Shown: positions 17,561 through 26,576 of the stretch, piece after piece
Numbering within the stretch: the stretch's first letter is position 1
Layout: every line of letters starts with the position of its first letter
From: CAWDMN01 sp963803155
GTDB taxonomy: Bacteria; Acidobacteriota; Terriglobia; Versatilivoradales; Versatilivoraceae
Direction of reading: 5' to 3'
Length of the DNA stretch: 64,000 nt
Assembly: GCA_963803155.1 (NCBI GenBank)
Contig: CAWDMN010000032.1
Coordinates: 73,453 to 137,452 of the forward strand
Made by a program: the position numbers and the translations under genes
The notes under the pieces: model-generated
Told to the model about the DNA's origin: nothing
The model's database searches: none
The model's input: only the letters and a program-made list of their open reading frames with translations

Positions 17561-18172
17561 ATGAAAGCTCCCCAATTGGAGAAGATTGATTTTGCAAAAA
17601 TCCACAAGGATCTCTACACCGCCACTGCCAAGATAAAAGAGGTCATGGCCGAGAGGGCGGCTTTCCTCTCAGTGAAGGGTATGGGTGCACCCGGTGGCGA
17701 GGAATTCCAAAAATGTATTGGAATGCTTTATGGATTGGTCTATACCGCAAAATTCGGCTTGAAATTTGCCGGCAGGATGGACTTTGGCATAAGCAAGCTC
17801 GAGGGCCTCTGGCCGGAAGACCCCGCCAAGCTGCCTCCCGAAAAATGGCCCTGGCAACTGTTGATTCGCATCCCTGATGAATTGAGCGCATCCGATTTGA
17901 AACCTTTTAGGAAGGAATTGCTCGACAAGAAGGGATTGGACACGTCTGCGGTGGAACGCTGGAGCTGGAAGGAAGGGCGGTGCATTCAGGTAATGCATGT
18001 CGGCCCATACGATAAGGTCGGTGCGATCTATTGTCAATTGGGAGAATTTGCCGAAGCGCATGGCTTGGAGGTCACCTCGCCCGGCCATGAGATTTACATC
18101 AGCGATCCCCGCCGTGTGCCAGCGGCCAAGCTGAAGACTATTGTCCGCATGCCGGTCGTTCCAAAGAAGTGA
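17561..18172 (+). CDS. Stand-alone GyrI-like small-molecule-binding protein
   Basis: This 203-residue protein is a GyrI-like domain without a DNA-binding part: FLSVKGMGAPGGEEFQK, WPWQLLIRIPDEL, WKEGRCIQVMHVGPYDKV and HEIYISDPRRVPAAKLKTI are family segments. Stand-alone members include hydrolases of cyclopropanoid toxins and small-molecule sequestrants; which applies here is unknown. It begins 2 bases after the stop of the MerR regulator with AAAGGAGG at good spacing. A ligand shared with the regulator is therefore plausible. Confidence 0.82.
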   Translation: MKAPQLEKIDFAKIHKDLYTATAKIKEVMAERAAFLSVKGMGAPGGEEFQKCIGMLYGLVYTAKFGLKFAGRMDFGISKLEGLWPEDPAKLPPEKWPWQLLIRIPDELSASDLKPFRKELLDKKGLDTSAVERWSWKEGRCIQVMHVGPYDKVGAIYCQLGEFAEAHGLEVTSPGHEIYISDPRRVPAAKLKTIVRMPVVPKK

Positions 18173-18274
18173 AGGTGAGAAAGACGTGAGGATTGGAATG
18201 CCGCGGAGTCGCTGCTTGACTCTGCGCCATTTCCCTTGGCGAACGACGCGCCAGGATAATGCTCGGCAAAATGC

Positions 18275-18304
18275 CGCAGACTCGTTGAAAAGCACGAGTC
18301 TGCG
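18275..18304. repeat. Intergenic 11-bp hairpin
   Basis: CGCAGACTCGT (18,275-18,285) and its exact reverse complement (18,294-18,304) flank an 8-base loop. The hairpin lies between convergent genes (GyrI-like on +, URO-D-like on -). It has no T-run, so it is a palindromic repeat or a weak bidirectional terminator. Confidence 0.55.
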
Positions 18305-18436
18305 CTACAGGCAAAGTTCAAGCTTTGAAAATCGATCACTGCCAAGATTACGCAGAACCGATGTCGCGGCCTGTCGTGGTCCATTTTGCTGGCCCCCAAT
18401 TCGACCCTTATCCGCAACTTCTGTTTGCACGCTTTT

Positions 18437-19726
18437 TCATCCGTTGAATTCGCTTACGGCTTCGAACAAGGCAACAATGTTTTCCACGGGAGTCCCTGCC
18501 TGGATATTGTGGATCGCATTGAAGACAAATCCTCCATGGCGCGAGAAGATTTCGCAACGCCTCAGGACCTGTTCCCTCACTTGCTGAGGTGTTCCGAAGG
18601 GCAGCACTTGCTGGGTATCGATTCCTCCACCCCAAAAGACGATCTTTGCACCGTATTTCGATTTCAATTCTTCCGCATCCATGCCCACCGCGGAACATTG
18701 CACCGGATTGAGGACATCGAAACCACACTCCACAAAGGAATCGACGAATTTCTCCACGGCTCCGCAGGAGTGCTTGAAGGTCTTCCAGGGGGTGTTCTGA
18801 TGGACCCAATCGTTGACGCGCTTGTAGTATGGCATCCAGAGATCGCGAAAGGTTTTGACCGAACAAAATGAAGAGCTCTGCGTGCCAAAATCCGTGCCGC
18901 AAATATTGACGACATTCACGTAGTTTTTTACACGCGCCGCGATTTTGATCAGGTTGGCGATTCCCACTTCACATTGTCCCTCGAAAACTTTGTGGATGTA
19001 ATCCCGCCGGGTATGGGTGGAAATGTACCACTCCGTAATATCCCGGATACCCTTGGGGAATTTCAAGCCAGTTCCCGGGATATTGGCAACGTCTCCAAAG
19101 GCCGTGCCTCCAAAGCTGGCAACCACGGCCCTCCCCGTAGCGGCCGCGGTTTTGGCGCTGCATTCCAGGTGGGCCAGTTCAGATTCGCCGATCTGGGTAA
19201 ACTCTTCCAGATTGTCCGCGGGGTCGAGTTCCTCTTCTTTGAAATCAGGCTGTCGGATGATGGCATCGAAAAAATGGCCGCCCCGAGGCATTCTGGCGCT
19301 GGGAGGAACAGACAGGTCGCTGCCCGGATGGATGAGCGTGTCCCCATCGGAATTGCGGGTCACATTGAATTTTTCGGGCACCAGCACTTCCAAACCATCC
19401 GGCATTTTCCATCCCTTCCAATTTTCCGCTGGGAATCCAAACCGGGTCATGCGGCGGAAGATCCCTTCCGTATCGATCTTCAAAATGCGCTTGAGATCGT
19501 CATCCAGCGCGCCCAACATTTGTCCGGGATCGATGACTTTGACCGGACCGGTATCGAGGCCATAGTGGCGGCGAAGAGCCGCGACACAGCTCACATGCAG
19601 GCCGGTGACAAAGGTGGACCCCAGATCGATGGGGATCCTGTCCGGTTGCCGGTGCTCGAGCGCCGTCAAAACCCTCGAGACACTCAGCGAGGGTTCTTCC
19701 TTGGATGAGGCAAAATTATTTTCCAT
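18437..19726 (-). CDS. Uroporphyrinogen decarboxylase-like (URO-D superfamily) protein
   Basis: The ~429-residue barrel belongs to the URO-D/methyltransferase superfamily: RVLTALEHRQPDRIPIDLG at the N-terminus, then FKHSCGAVEKFVDSFVECGFDVLNPVQ and VFWGGGIDTQQVLPFGTPQQV towards the C-terminus. HSCG and the GGGID loop resemble MtaA/CmuA-like methyltransferases more than haem-pathway HemE, so a methyltransferase or an unknown catabolic role is more likely than haem synthesis. The start at MENNFAS (19,726) is preferred over an upstream ATG. It is transcribed divergently from the Gfo/Idh/MocA gene across 83 bases. Confidence 0.78.
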   Translation of the reverse strand: MENNFASSKEEPSLSVSRVLTALEHRQPDRIPIDLGSTFVTGLHVSCVAALRRHYGLDTGPVKVIDPGQMLGALDDDLKRILKIDTEGIFRRMTRFGFPAENWKGWKMPDGLEVLVPEKFNVTRNSDGDTLIHPGSDLSVPPSARMPRGGHFFDAIIRQPDFKEEELDPADNLEEFTQIGESELAHLECSAKTAAATGRAVVASFGGTAFGDVANIPGTGLKFPKGIRDITEWYISTHTRRDYIHKVFEGQCEVGIANLIKIAARVKNYVNVVNICGTDFGTQSSSFCSVKTFRDLWMPYYKRVNDWVHQNTPWKTFKHSCGAVEKFVDSFVECGFDVLNPVQCSAVGMDAEELKSKYGAKIVFWGGGIDTQQVLPFGTPQQVREQVLRRCEIFSRHGGFVFNAIHNIQAGTPVENIVALFEAVSEFNG

Positions 19727-19809
19727 TGTCCATACCTGTCTTGAACTCTGCATGCGACCATGCTAAGGTTAACTCGCAAGTCCATTTTATTTCAGCCTAC
19801 CTGAACATT

Positions 19810-21081
19810 ATGTCCAAAAACACAAAAATCGAAAGAAGAGAATTTTTGAAGCGCACGTTTCTTGCGGCGGCCGGCTTCACCATCGTGCCTCGCCACGTGT
19901 TGGGTGGCCCTGGGTATCTGGCTCCCAGCGATCAGCTCACCAAAGCTATCGTTGGTGTTGGCGGAATTGGATCCTCCTTTCATTTCGAATTGGAGGGGCG
20001 GCTGTTGGCGGTTTGCGATGTGGACAAGGATCATCTGCAGAGTGCCCTGGATCGCGCTGGCAAAGAGGTCAGAGGGTATTCCGATTTCCGGGAGGTTCTC
20101 CTGCGAAAGGATGTCGACATCGTGCACATCGCCACGCCTCCCCACTGGCATGGCATGATGTCCATCATGGCCGCGGAAGCCGGGAAAGACATCTGGTGTG
20201 AGAAGCCAATGACCCGGACTATCGGAGAAGGAATGAGAGTCATTCAGGCGGTGCGGAAACATGGCCGGATGTTCCGGCTGAACACCTGGTTCCGTTTTAA
20301 GGACCAGTTTTACGGATTCGGCACTCCGGTAAAGCCCTTGAAAAAGCTGGTTGCGAGCGGGGCTCTGGGTTGGCCGCTGAAAGTGACCGTGAGCGGAGTG
20401 ACGGGATTCAACTGGAAGTTTTACTGGAAAGGGGAATACAATTTGCCCCCCATGCCAGTCCCCGATTCCCTGGATTTCGATTATTGGCTTGGACCGGCTC
20501 CGGTTAAACCTTACAACCCGGCGCGAGTTCACGCAAAATTCCGCGGGTACTGGGATTATGACGGCGGCGGTTTGGGCGACATGGGGCAGCACTACTTGGA
20601 TCCGGTCCAGTACATTTTGGGCAAAGATAATACCGCGCCTATCAAAGTGGAAGTGGAAGCGCCTCAGCAACACCCAGATGCCGTGGGCATCTGGAACAGG
20701 ATCATGTACACCTATGAGGATGGCTGTCAGATCGTTTTGGATGGGGAAAACCAGGATAAAGAGGCGGCTTACATCGAGGGTCCCAAAGGCAAAGTGTATC
20801 CTGGACTCCGGTCGACGATTCCCAATGTTCAAGCCCTGATCGATTCACTGCCTGACCCGGAACCTCAAATTATCTCGTTCCACGAGTCGGTTCGGACCCG
20901 GAAGAAATTTGCGCTGAATGAAGAAAACGGCCACCGCTCCTGCACCATTGTCAATTTGGGCATTGTGGCCCTGAGGCTGGGCCGGACGCTGCATTTCGAC
21001 CCGGTAAAACAGGAATTTATTAATGATGACGGAGCCAATCGGCTGATCCATCAGCCGATGCGTGCGCCTTGGACCACCTGA
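19810..21081 (+). CDS. Tat-exported Gfo/Idh/MocA-family oxidoreductase
   Basis: The signal is twin-arginine, IERREFLKRTFLAAAGF, followed by a hydrophobic run. The mature protein has a Rossmann domain (AIVGVGGIGSS; CDVDKDHLQ; DIVHIATPPHWHGM; DIWCEKPMTRTI with the EKP motif) and a C-terminal Gfo/Idh/MocA sheet, including DYDGGGLGDMGQHYLDP. Relatives oxidise or epimerise sugars with tightly bound NAD(P). The ATG at 19,810 is chosen because the Tat motif follows directly. With the neighbouring DUF1080, TIM-barrel and URO-D-like genes it fits a periplasmic carbohydrate-oxidation locus. Confidence 0.87.
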   Translation: MSKNTKIERREFLKRTFLAAAGFTIVPRHVLGGPGYLAPSDQLTKAIVGVGGIGSSFHFELEGRLLAVCDVDKDHLQSALDRAGKEVRGYSDFREVLLRKDVDIVHIATPPHWHGMMSIMAAEAGKDIWCEKPMTRTIGEGMRVIQAVRKHGRMFRLNTWFRFKDQFYGFGTPVKPLKKLVASGALGWPLKVTVSGVTGFNWKFYWKGEYNLPPMPVPDSLDFDYWLGPAPVKPYNPARVHAKFRGYWDYDGGGLGDMGQHYLDPVQYILGKDNTAPIKVEVEAPQQHPDAVGIWNRIMYTYEDGCQIVLDGENQDKEAAYIEGPKGKVYPGLRSTIPNVQALIDSLPDPEPQIISFHESVRTRKKFALNEENGHRSCTIVNLGIVALRLGRTLHFDPVKQEFINDDGANRLIHQPMRAPWTT

Positions 21082-21233
21082 CCTGAAATGCTTGATGACG
21101 GGATGCGGGACATCCTGCCAAACCAGCGGCTGGCGGGCTTTGAGGGTGTGCGGATTCCTCCCGCATAGTTTTCGCAACGTCCGCCCTTCAGAAAATTCAA
21201 TCGAAAATTCCTCGATACGGAAACGGTACAGTC

Positions 21234-24200
21234 ATGAAAAAAAATCATAAAAGCTGGATGTTGGCGCTGATTTTATTTCTCGCAACAATTCAAACCGCCG
21301 CTTGGGGCCAGGATCAGAGGACAGTCACCACAAAAGTGGCGGACCTGCTGGCCCAAATGCCGTCACAGAATATGGAAAGATGTGACCGGTTGATGTCGGA
21401 AATGTCGGCGTGGGGCGAGGCCGGATGGACTTTGGTTACCAGCCAGATCATTCCCCCGGGAACTGGAAATGATGTGGCGGCGCGGTTTGCGGTGGAGAGC
21501 CTCTCCCGCTATTTAAGCCGCTCCGGCCATGAAGCGGCGCGTCCCCTCTGGGAAAAGCAGTGCCTGTCCGCGTTGGAGAAGACGGAAAATGTCTGGGTGA
21601 AATCCTTTTTCCTGGAACAGTTAAGATGGGTGGGGAGCGCGAGTTGCCTCGGTGTTCTTGAACAATATCTGACTCATCCACAGCTTTATGATCCGGCCAT
21701 CCGGGCCATGCTCCAAGGCGATGCTTCCCTGGCGGTTCCGAAATTTGCCGCCGCCTTGGATCGGGCTGACGGAAAAACCCGCGTTGCCTTGGTCGTGGCG
21801 CTGAAACAAGCCGGAACCGCCAGCGAGGCTGGAAAAGTGGAGGCATTGGCCGGCAGTGCCGACCGCGCATTGCAAAAGGCAATCCTGGCCGCGTTGGCTA
21901 CCATGGGCAATCCTTCAAGCGCCCAGATCCTGCAAAAGGCCGCTGAACAAGCAAATTACCAATATGAACCTCTGGGTGCGACGGAGGCTTTGCTCGACTT
22001 TGCTCAGACTCTCTCGCAAAACCAGCGGAAAGACCTCAGCCACACGATTTGCGAAAAAGTGATGAAAAACTGCACGTCGGCGGACCAGATGCAATACAAG
22101 AGCAAAGCGTTGAGTGTCCTCGTCGCCGATAGCTCTTTGCCATCGGCGACGTCCCTTCTTCTTAAGGCGGCTTCCGATACCGATAAAAAATACCGAGCCG
22201 CAGCCTTGTCCCTGGCGTTGAGACAGGGAGGTCCGATTCAGCCTTGGATCGACGCATTATCAAAATCGAATAATGGCGAAGCTCAGGCGGATTTGGTCCA
22301 CTTCCTGGCGGTCAGAAAAGACCCCGCGGCCACTCCCGCTCTGAAAAAGATGCTCTCTCACCGGGACCCACGGGTGAGAACGGAAGCGGCTGAAGCCTTG
22401 GCGATCGTTGAGAAAGAGAAAGCGTTTAATGATCTGCTTGCCTATCTGGCCAAGTATCCGTCTTCTCCTGATGCTGACGCAATTCAAAAAGCTCTGCTTA
22501 TGATCTGTTCGACCCAGCAGGCCCGTCAGCTTGCGGAAAAAGTGAAAGAGGCTCCGGACGGCGCCAAGGTGGTCATGCTGGAAGTGATTGCCGCGAAAAA
22601 TGACCCGCAATTTTTCCCGATCTTTCAGTCGAACATTCAAGGATCTCCGCGAGTGAGGGAAACCGCGGTGAATAATCTGGCCGCGGTGGCCGGCGGCGGC
22701 AATCTGGATTTTCTTTTGAACATGATCGAAGGCCCGCTTTCCGAAAAGGAGATTCAGCCGGTCCAAAAATCCCTGGCAACGGCAGTGCGACGCAGCGAAA
22801 ATAATGACGCCGCCGCCGAGAAGATTCTGCAGGCGGCACGGAAGAGTTCATCCCCTGAACGTTACTTCGCGGTGCTGGCGGGGATCGGCAGCGAAGTGGG
22901 AGTGGAAGTGGCGCTGCAACAGTATCGCGCCGGAAGCTCGGTGACGAAGCCGGCGGCGCTGGATGCCCTGGTCCAATGGAAGAATGGGCATTCCGCGGGC
23001 GCGCTGTTTGAGATTTGCTCCGGGGATAATTCCGTGGCCGATAAGCAAAAGGCTTTCGATGGATTTGTAGACACCGTGGAAATGTCCAAGGCGCTCGACG
23101 ACCAGAAATTGCTGCAATTGCGCAAAATCATGCCGTTTGCTCCCAACGATGAGTCCCGCAAACGGCTTCTCTCCTCGTTGGGAAACATCAAAACTTTCCT
23201 CAGTTTTATGTACATTTGCTCATTCTTCGAGAATGAAGCTCTGAGATCCACGGCGGCCAATTCCGCGGTCAGCGTGGCACTTCCCGATCCGGGCAAGGAA
23301 AATGGCCTCTATGGAAAGATTGTAAAGGAAAAGCTGCTGCGCGCCAAAGAGCTGATCACGGGGCAAGACGCGCCTTACATCAAGATCGACATTGAAACCT
23401 ATTTGGGAAAGATGAAAGAGGGGGAAGGATTTGTCTCCATGTTCAATGGGCGGGATCTTGCCGGCTGGCAAGGTTTCGTGACGGATCCCATCAAAAAAGC
23501 CCAGATGGATCCGGAAGAATTATCCCGCAAGCAGGCGGAAGCCAACGCCAAATTAAAAGATTGCTGGACCGTGAAGGATGGCGCCATTGTCTTCAATGGC
23601 AAGGGGGAGAATCTCCTTTCCGCCAAGAATTATGGGGATTTTGAATTGTGGGTCGATTGGCGAATTACCGCAAACGGCGACAGCGGCATCTATCTGCGCG
23701 GCAGTCCTCAAGTGCAGATATGGGACCCGGCCCGGGTGGATGCAGGGGCACAGGTGGGTTCCGGCGGTTTGTACAATAATCAAAAAAATCCAAGCAATCC
23801 CCTGGTGCGGGCGGATAATCCCGTGGAAGAGTGGAATACATTCCGAATCCTGATGATTGGCGACCGCGTGACCGTTTACCTCAATGGAAAATTAGTAGTC
23901 GACCATGTCGTGCTCGAAAACTATTGGGATCGCGGGATCCCCATTTTCTCGAGCGGCACGATTGAGCTTCAGGCTCATGGAACCGATCTTGCTTTCCGCG
24001 ATATTTATATTCGGGAGATTAATAGCGCCGAACAGAAATTGACGGCAATAGAACAGAAGGAAAGTTTTGTATCCCTCTTCAATGGCTACAATCTGGATGG
24101 CTGGGTGGGAAATAAGACCGCTTACCAGGCGGAAGATGGCCTCATCGTAATTCGACCCAGCGAAGACAGCGGCGGCAATCTCTATACCGAAAAGGAATAT

Positions 24201-24638
24201 GGCAATTTTGTTTTCCGGTTTGATTTTCAGTTAACCCCCGCGGCCAATAATGGCGTGGGGATTCGCACCCCGCTGGAAGGGGACGCCGCTTATGTTGGTA
24301 TGGAGATTCAAGTTTTAGACGACACAGCGCCGGTCTATGCTGATTTAAAGCCATATCAGTACCATGGATCCGTCTATGGTGTCATCCCCGCCAAGAGAGG
24401 ATTTCTGAAGCCTTTGGGCGAATGGAACTCTGAGGAGATCAGTGCTCAAGGTTCCCGGATGAAAGTGATTTTGAATGGTGAGGTGATCCTCGATGGGGAT
24501 ATTTCCGAAGCCCGCGATCATGGGACTCTGGATCATAATCAACATCCGGGACTGCAGCGTGAATCCGGCCATATCGGTTGGCTTGGCCACGGTTCCGTGG
24601 TGAAGTTTCGAAATATCCGCATCAAAGAGTTGCCGTAA
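21234..24638 (+). CDS. Exported HEAT-repeat protein with two DUF1080 domains
   Basis: This 1134-residue protein begins with a Sec-type signal (KSWMLALILFLATIQTAAWG). Residues about 100-690 are alpha-helical HEAT-like repeats (for example DPRVRTEAAEALAIVEKEKAF). Two DUF1080 (3-keto-disaccharide hydrolase-type) domains follow, starting near residue 735 (FVSMFNGRDLAGW) and 944 (FVSLFNGYNLDGW). Each has the jelly-roll segments EWNTFRI or EWNSEEI, LNGK/LNGE, and GxIxLQ. DUF1080 proteins act on 3-keto sugars, which matches the adjacent Gfo/Idh/MocA oxidoreductase. Two copies fused to HEAT repeats in one chain is uncommon. Confidence 0.85.
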   Translation: MKKNHKSWMLALILFLATIQTAAWGQDQRTVTTKVADLLAQMPSQNMERCDRLMSEMSAWGEAGWTLVTSQIIPPGTGNDVAARFAVESLSRYLSRSGHEAARPLWEKQCLSALEKTENVWVKSFFLEQLRWVGSASCLGVLEQYLTHPQLYDPAIRAMLQGDASLAVPKFAAALDRADGKTRVALVVALKQAGTASEAGKVEALAGSADRALQKAILAALATMGNPSSAQILQKAAEQANYQYEPLGATEALLDFAQTLSQNQRKDLSHTICEKVMKNCTSADQMQYKSKALSVLVADSSLPSATSLLLKAASDTDKKYRAAALSLALRQGGPIQPWIDALSKSNNGEAQADLVHFLAVRKDPAATPALKKMLSHRDPRVRTEAAEALAIVEKEKAFNDLLAYLAKYPSSPDADAIQKALLMICSTQQARQLAEKVKEAPDGAKVVMLEVIAAKNDPQFFPIFQSNIQGSPRVRETAVNNLAAVAGGGNLDFLLNMIEGPLSEKEIQPVQKSLATAVRRSENNDAAAEKILQAARKSSSPERYFAVLAGIGSEVGVEVALQQYRAGSSVTKPAALDALVQWKNGHSAGALFEICSGDNSVADKQKAFDGFVDTVEMSKALDDQKLLQLRKIMPFAPNDESRKRLLSSLGNIKTFLSFMYICSFFENEALRSTAANSAVSVALPDPGKENGLYGKIVKEKLLRAKELITGQDAPYIKIDIETYLGKMKEGEGFVSMFNGRDLAGWQGFVTDPIKKAQMDPEELSRKQAEANAKLKDCWTVKDGAIVFNGKGENLLSAKNYGDFELWVDWRITANGDSGIYLRGSPQVQIWDPARVDAGAQVGSGGLYNNQKNPSNPLVRADNPVEEWNTFRILMIGDRVTVYLNGKLVVDHVVLENYWDRGIPIFSSGTIELQAHGTDLAFRDIYIREINSAEQKLTAIEQKESFVSLFNGYNLDGWVGNKTAYQAEDGLIVIRPSEDSGGNLYTEKEYGNFVFRFDFQLTPAANNGVGIRTPLEGDAAYVGMEIQVLDDTAPVYADLKPYQYHGSVYGVIPAKRGFLKPLGEWNSEEISAQGSRMKVILNGEVILDGDISEARDHGTLDHNQHPGLQRESGHIGWLGHGSVVKFRNIRIKELP

Positions 24639-24818
24639 CGGTACGGGAGCTCTCATTTGATAAGCTAAGATTTCCGATTCGCGGGACATTCTGAATTCTG
24701 GCTCCTGGCTTCTGTCTGCCTGAGTATTGACTAATTAGTGTCCATTTATAAACTCGTAACCTTTAGCAATATCACGAGTTATGCCTATTTTTCGGAAGGC
24801 ATGGTTTTCGCAGCTGCC

Positions 24819-26405
24819 GGACTGCTCCATTTTAACCTGAAAAGCCCGTCCGTGAAGACGCTGATCAGCCGTGCTTTATCAGGGAATATAAACAAATATA
24901 TATAGTGCAAATCCGCTAAAACCGTGATAGAATCAGGGTCTTCGAAGGAAACACCCTGAACGGACAAGGATTCAGCTCCATGAAACTTCTCAAAGAACTC
25001 GAACTTCAATTTGACGATCCGCTGTGGGCCTATGACCCCGAGCTGGCCATGATCGATATTGTATTGAATTTACACCCGGAACTTTATCAAATCGTCTCGA
25101 CCGATATTCAGGCCTTGGGCAAGAACAATGAAATGGGACGCCAGGATGGACCCGCCGTGGAGCAGGTGGTTCGGGCCGCCCTGTACAAGGAGTTGAAAGG
25201 GCTGAATTATCAGGAACTGGAATACGCGCAAATCGATTCCCGCATCTGCCCCCTGTTCATCAAGCTGGGAGTTCGGGATCCCTTCTCCTACGAAGTGTTG
25301 CACAAATATATTGCGGCCATCCGGCCGGAGTCGTTGCAGAAGCTGATGGTGGAGATCAATAAGCTGGCGCTGGCAGAAAACTTGGAGGACGCCAGCGGCG
25401 TGCGAGAAGACAGCACGGTGGTGGAGACCAACATCCATTATCCTACCAACAACGCCTTGGTCTGGGACTGCATCCGTGTCAGCCAACGGATTTTGGGCAA
25501 GCTGCGGAAGATTGAACAATCGTTGGAAGAGGGTGTGAGCGTCTCCCGGGCCAAGAAGAATTTTTACCAGATCAATGTCAGCAAAAAAGCTGAGGAGCGG
25601 GAACCGTTGTTGGCTCAGCAATTGAATACCCTGAAGCGCTGCATCGAGCAGACCGCCAAGGCCTTGAAGAAACTGCACGGGGACGGGAAAAAAGGGAACC
25701 GCAAGACCAGGAAGCTGTGCCAGCGGCTGGAAGAGTTGTTGCCCAAGATGACAAAAGTCTATTCGATGGCCAGCCGCAAGGAACTGTTTGGCCAGCAGGT
25801 TCCCAAGGAAGAGAAGCTGTTCTCGATTTTTGAGGATCACACCGACATCATTATCAAAGGATCCCGCGAAGTGCAGTTCGGGCACAAGGTGGATCTGGCG
25901 GTGGGGCGCAATGGGATGATTCTGGTCTGCCAGGTGGCGGAAGGAAATCCCTCCGACCATTCGTTCTATCCGGAAATGCTTCAGCAACTGAAAAGAAATT
26001 ACGGGGTCATTCCCCAAGACGTGGCTACCGATGGCGGATATGCCAGTCTGGACAACCTGCAGCTGGCGAAAAAACATGGAGTCGCCAATATTGTCTTCAA
26101 TAAGATCGTGGGCTCGCTGAAGAACTTGGTCAGCAGTGCCAGCGTGGAGAGGCGGCTGAAAAAGTGGCGCAGCGGGATCGAGGCCGTGATTTCCAATTGG
26201 AAGCGGGGCTTTCAAATGTTCCGCTGTGAATGGAAGGGGCGCGTGCATTTTGAGGCCAAGGTGCTGTGGAGCCTGCTGGCCTACAACTTCCGGGTGATGA
26301 CGCGGGTGGCCTTGCGGCAGATCACCGCGTAACAGCAGACAGCAGATCAGCAGAAGGAAGGACATAAAGAAGTGGGATCAGTGTTTATCAAAATGGCTTC
26401 AGCCG
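24819..26405 (+). mobile_element. ISNCY-type insertion sequence
   Basis: The element contains one transposase gene (24,980-26,332). Candidate imperfect terminal inverted repeats are GGACTG..CCATTTTAACCTGA at about 24,819-24,840 and, read from the other end, GGCTG..CCATTTTGATAAACACTGA at about 26,380-26,405. That gives an element of ~1.59 kb. No target-site duplication could be identified, so the exact ends are uncertain. The transposase itself is intact. Confidence 0.5.
24980..26332 (+). CDS. ISNCY-family DDE transposase
   Basis: The 450-residue protein matches the ISNCY-type transposases: an N-terminal VVRAALYKELKGLNYQELEYAQIDS segment, EDSTVVETNIHYPTNNALVWDCIRV (first catalytic Asp), EGNPSDHSFYPE, DVATDGGYASLDNL (second Asp) and RRLKKWRSGIEAVISNWKRGF (catalytic Glu). 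A TSFY-like wrap and the C-terminal LLAYNFRVM are present. The frame is complete with no frameshift, so the element may still be able to move. Composition is close to that of its neighbours. Confidence 0.88.
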   Translation: MKLLKELELQFDDPLWAYDPELAMIDIVLNLHPELYQIVSTDIQALGKNNEMGRQDGPAVEQVVRAALYKELKGLNYQELEYAQIDSRICPLFIKLGVRDPFSYEVLHKYIAAIRPESLQKLMVEINKLALAENLEDASGVREDSTVVETNIHYPTNNALVWDCIRVSQRILGKLRKIEQSLEEGVSVSRAKKNFYQINVSKKAEEREPLLAQQLNTLKRCIEQTAKALKKLHGDGKKGNRKTRKLCQRLEELLPKMTKVYSMASRKELFGQQVPKEEKLFSIFEDHTDIIIKGSREVQFGHKVDLAVGRNGMILVCQVAEGNPSDHSFYPEMLQQLKRNYGVIPQDVATDGGYASLDNLQLAKKHGVANIVFNKIVGSLKNLVSSASVERRLKKWRSGIEAVISNWKRGFQMFRCEWKGRVHFEAKVLWSLLAYNFRVMTRVALRQITA

Positions 26406-26576
26406 TGACATACAAGAGACAAACAACGGTCTTCGCGCCAAGGCCTGCCATTCATAATGCGCTGTCTTCCGCGCCGGACAAGCGTTTTCATAAAAAACCG
26501 ACTTTATACAAGGACTCTAATTATGAATTCCCAACCAACTGCTGATGGCCATTCATCAGTAACAGGAGATTTTATT

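Noticed and set aside
18437..19726. HemE (haem-pathway uroporphyrinogen decarboxylase)
   Set aside because: The Cys/Gly motifs and lack of haem neighbours fit the broader URO-D/methyltransferase superfamily better.
25070..26365. Long - strand frame across the transposase
   Set aside because: It mirrors the transposase codons on the opposite strand; the + strand product has clear DDE motifs while this one has no domain.
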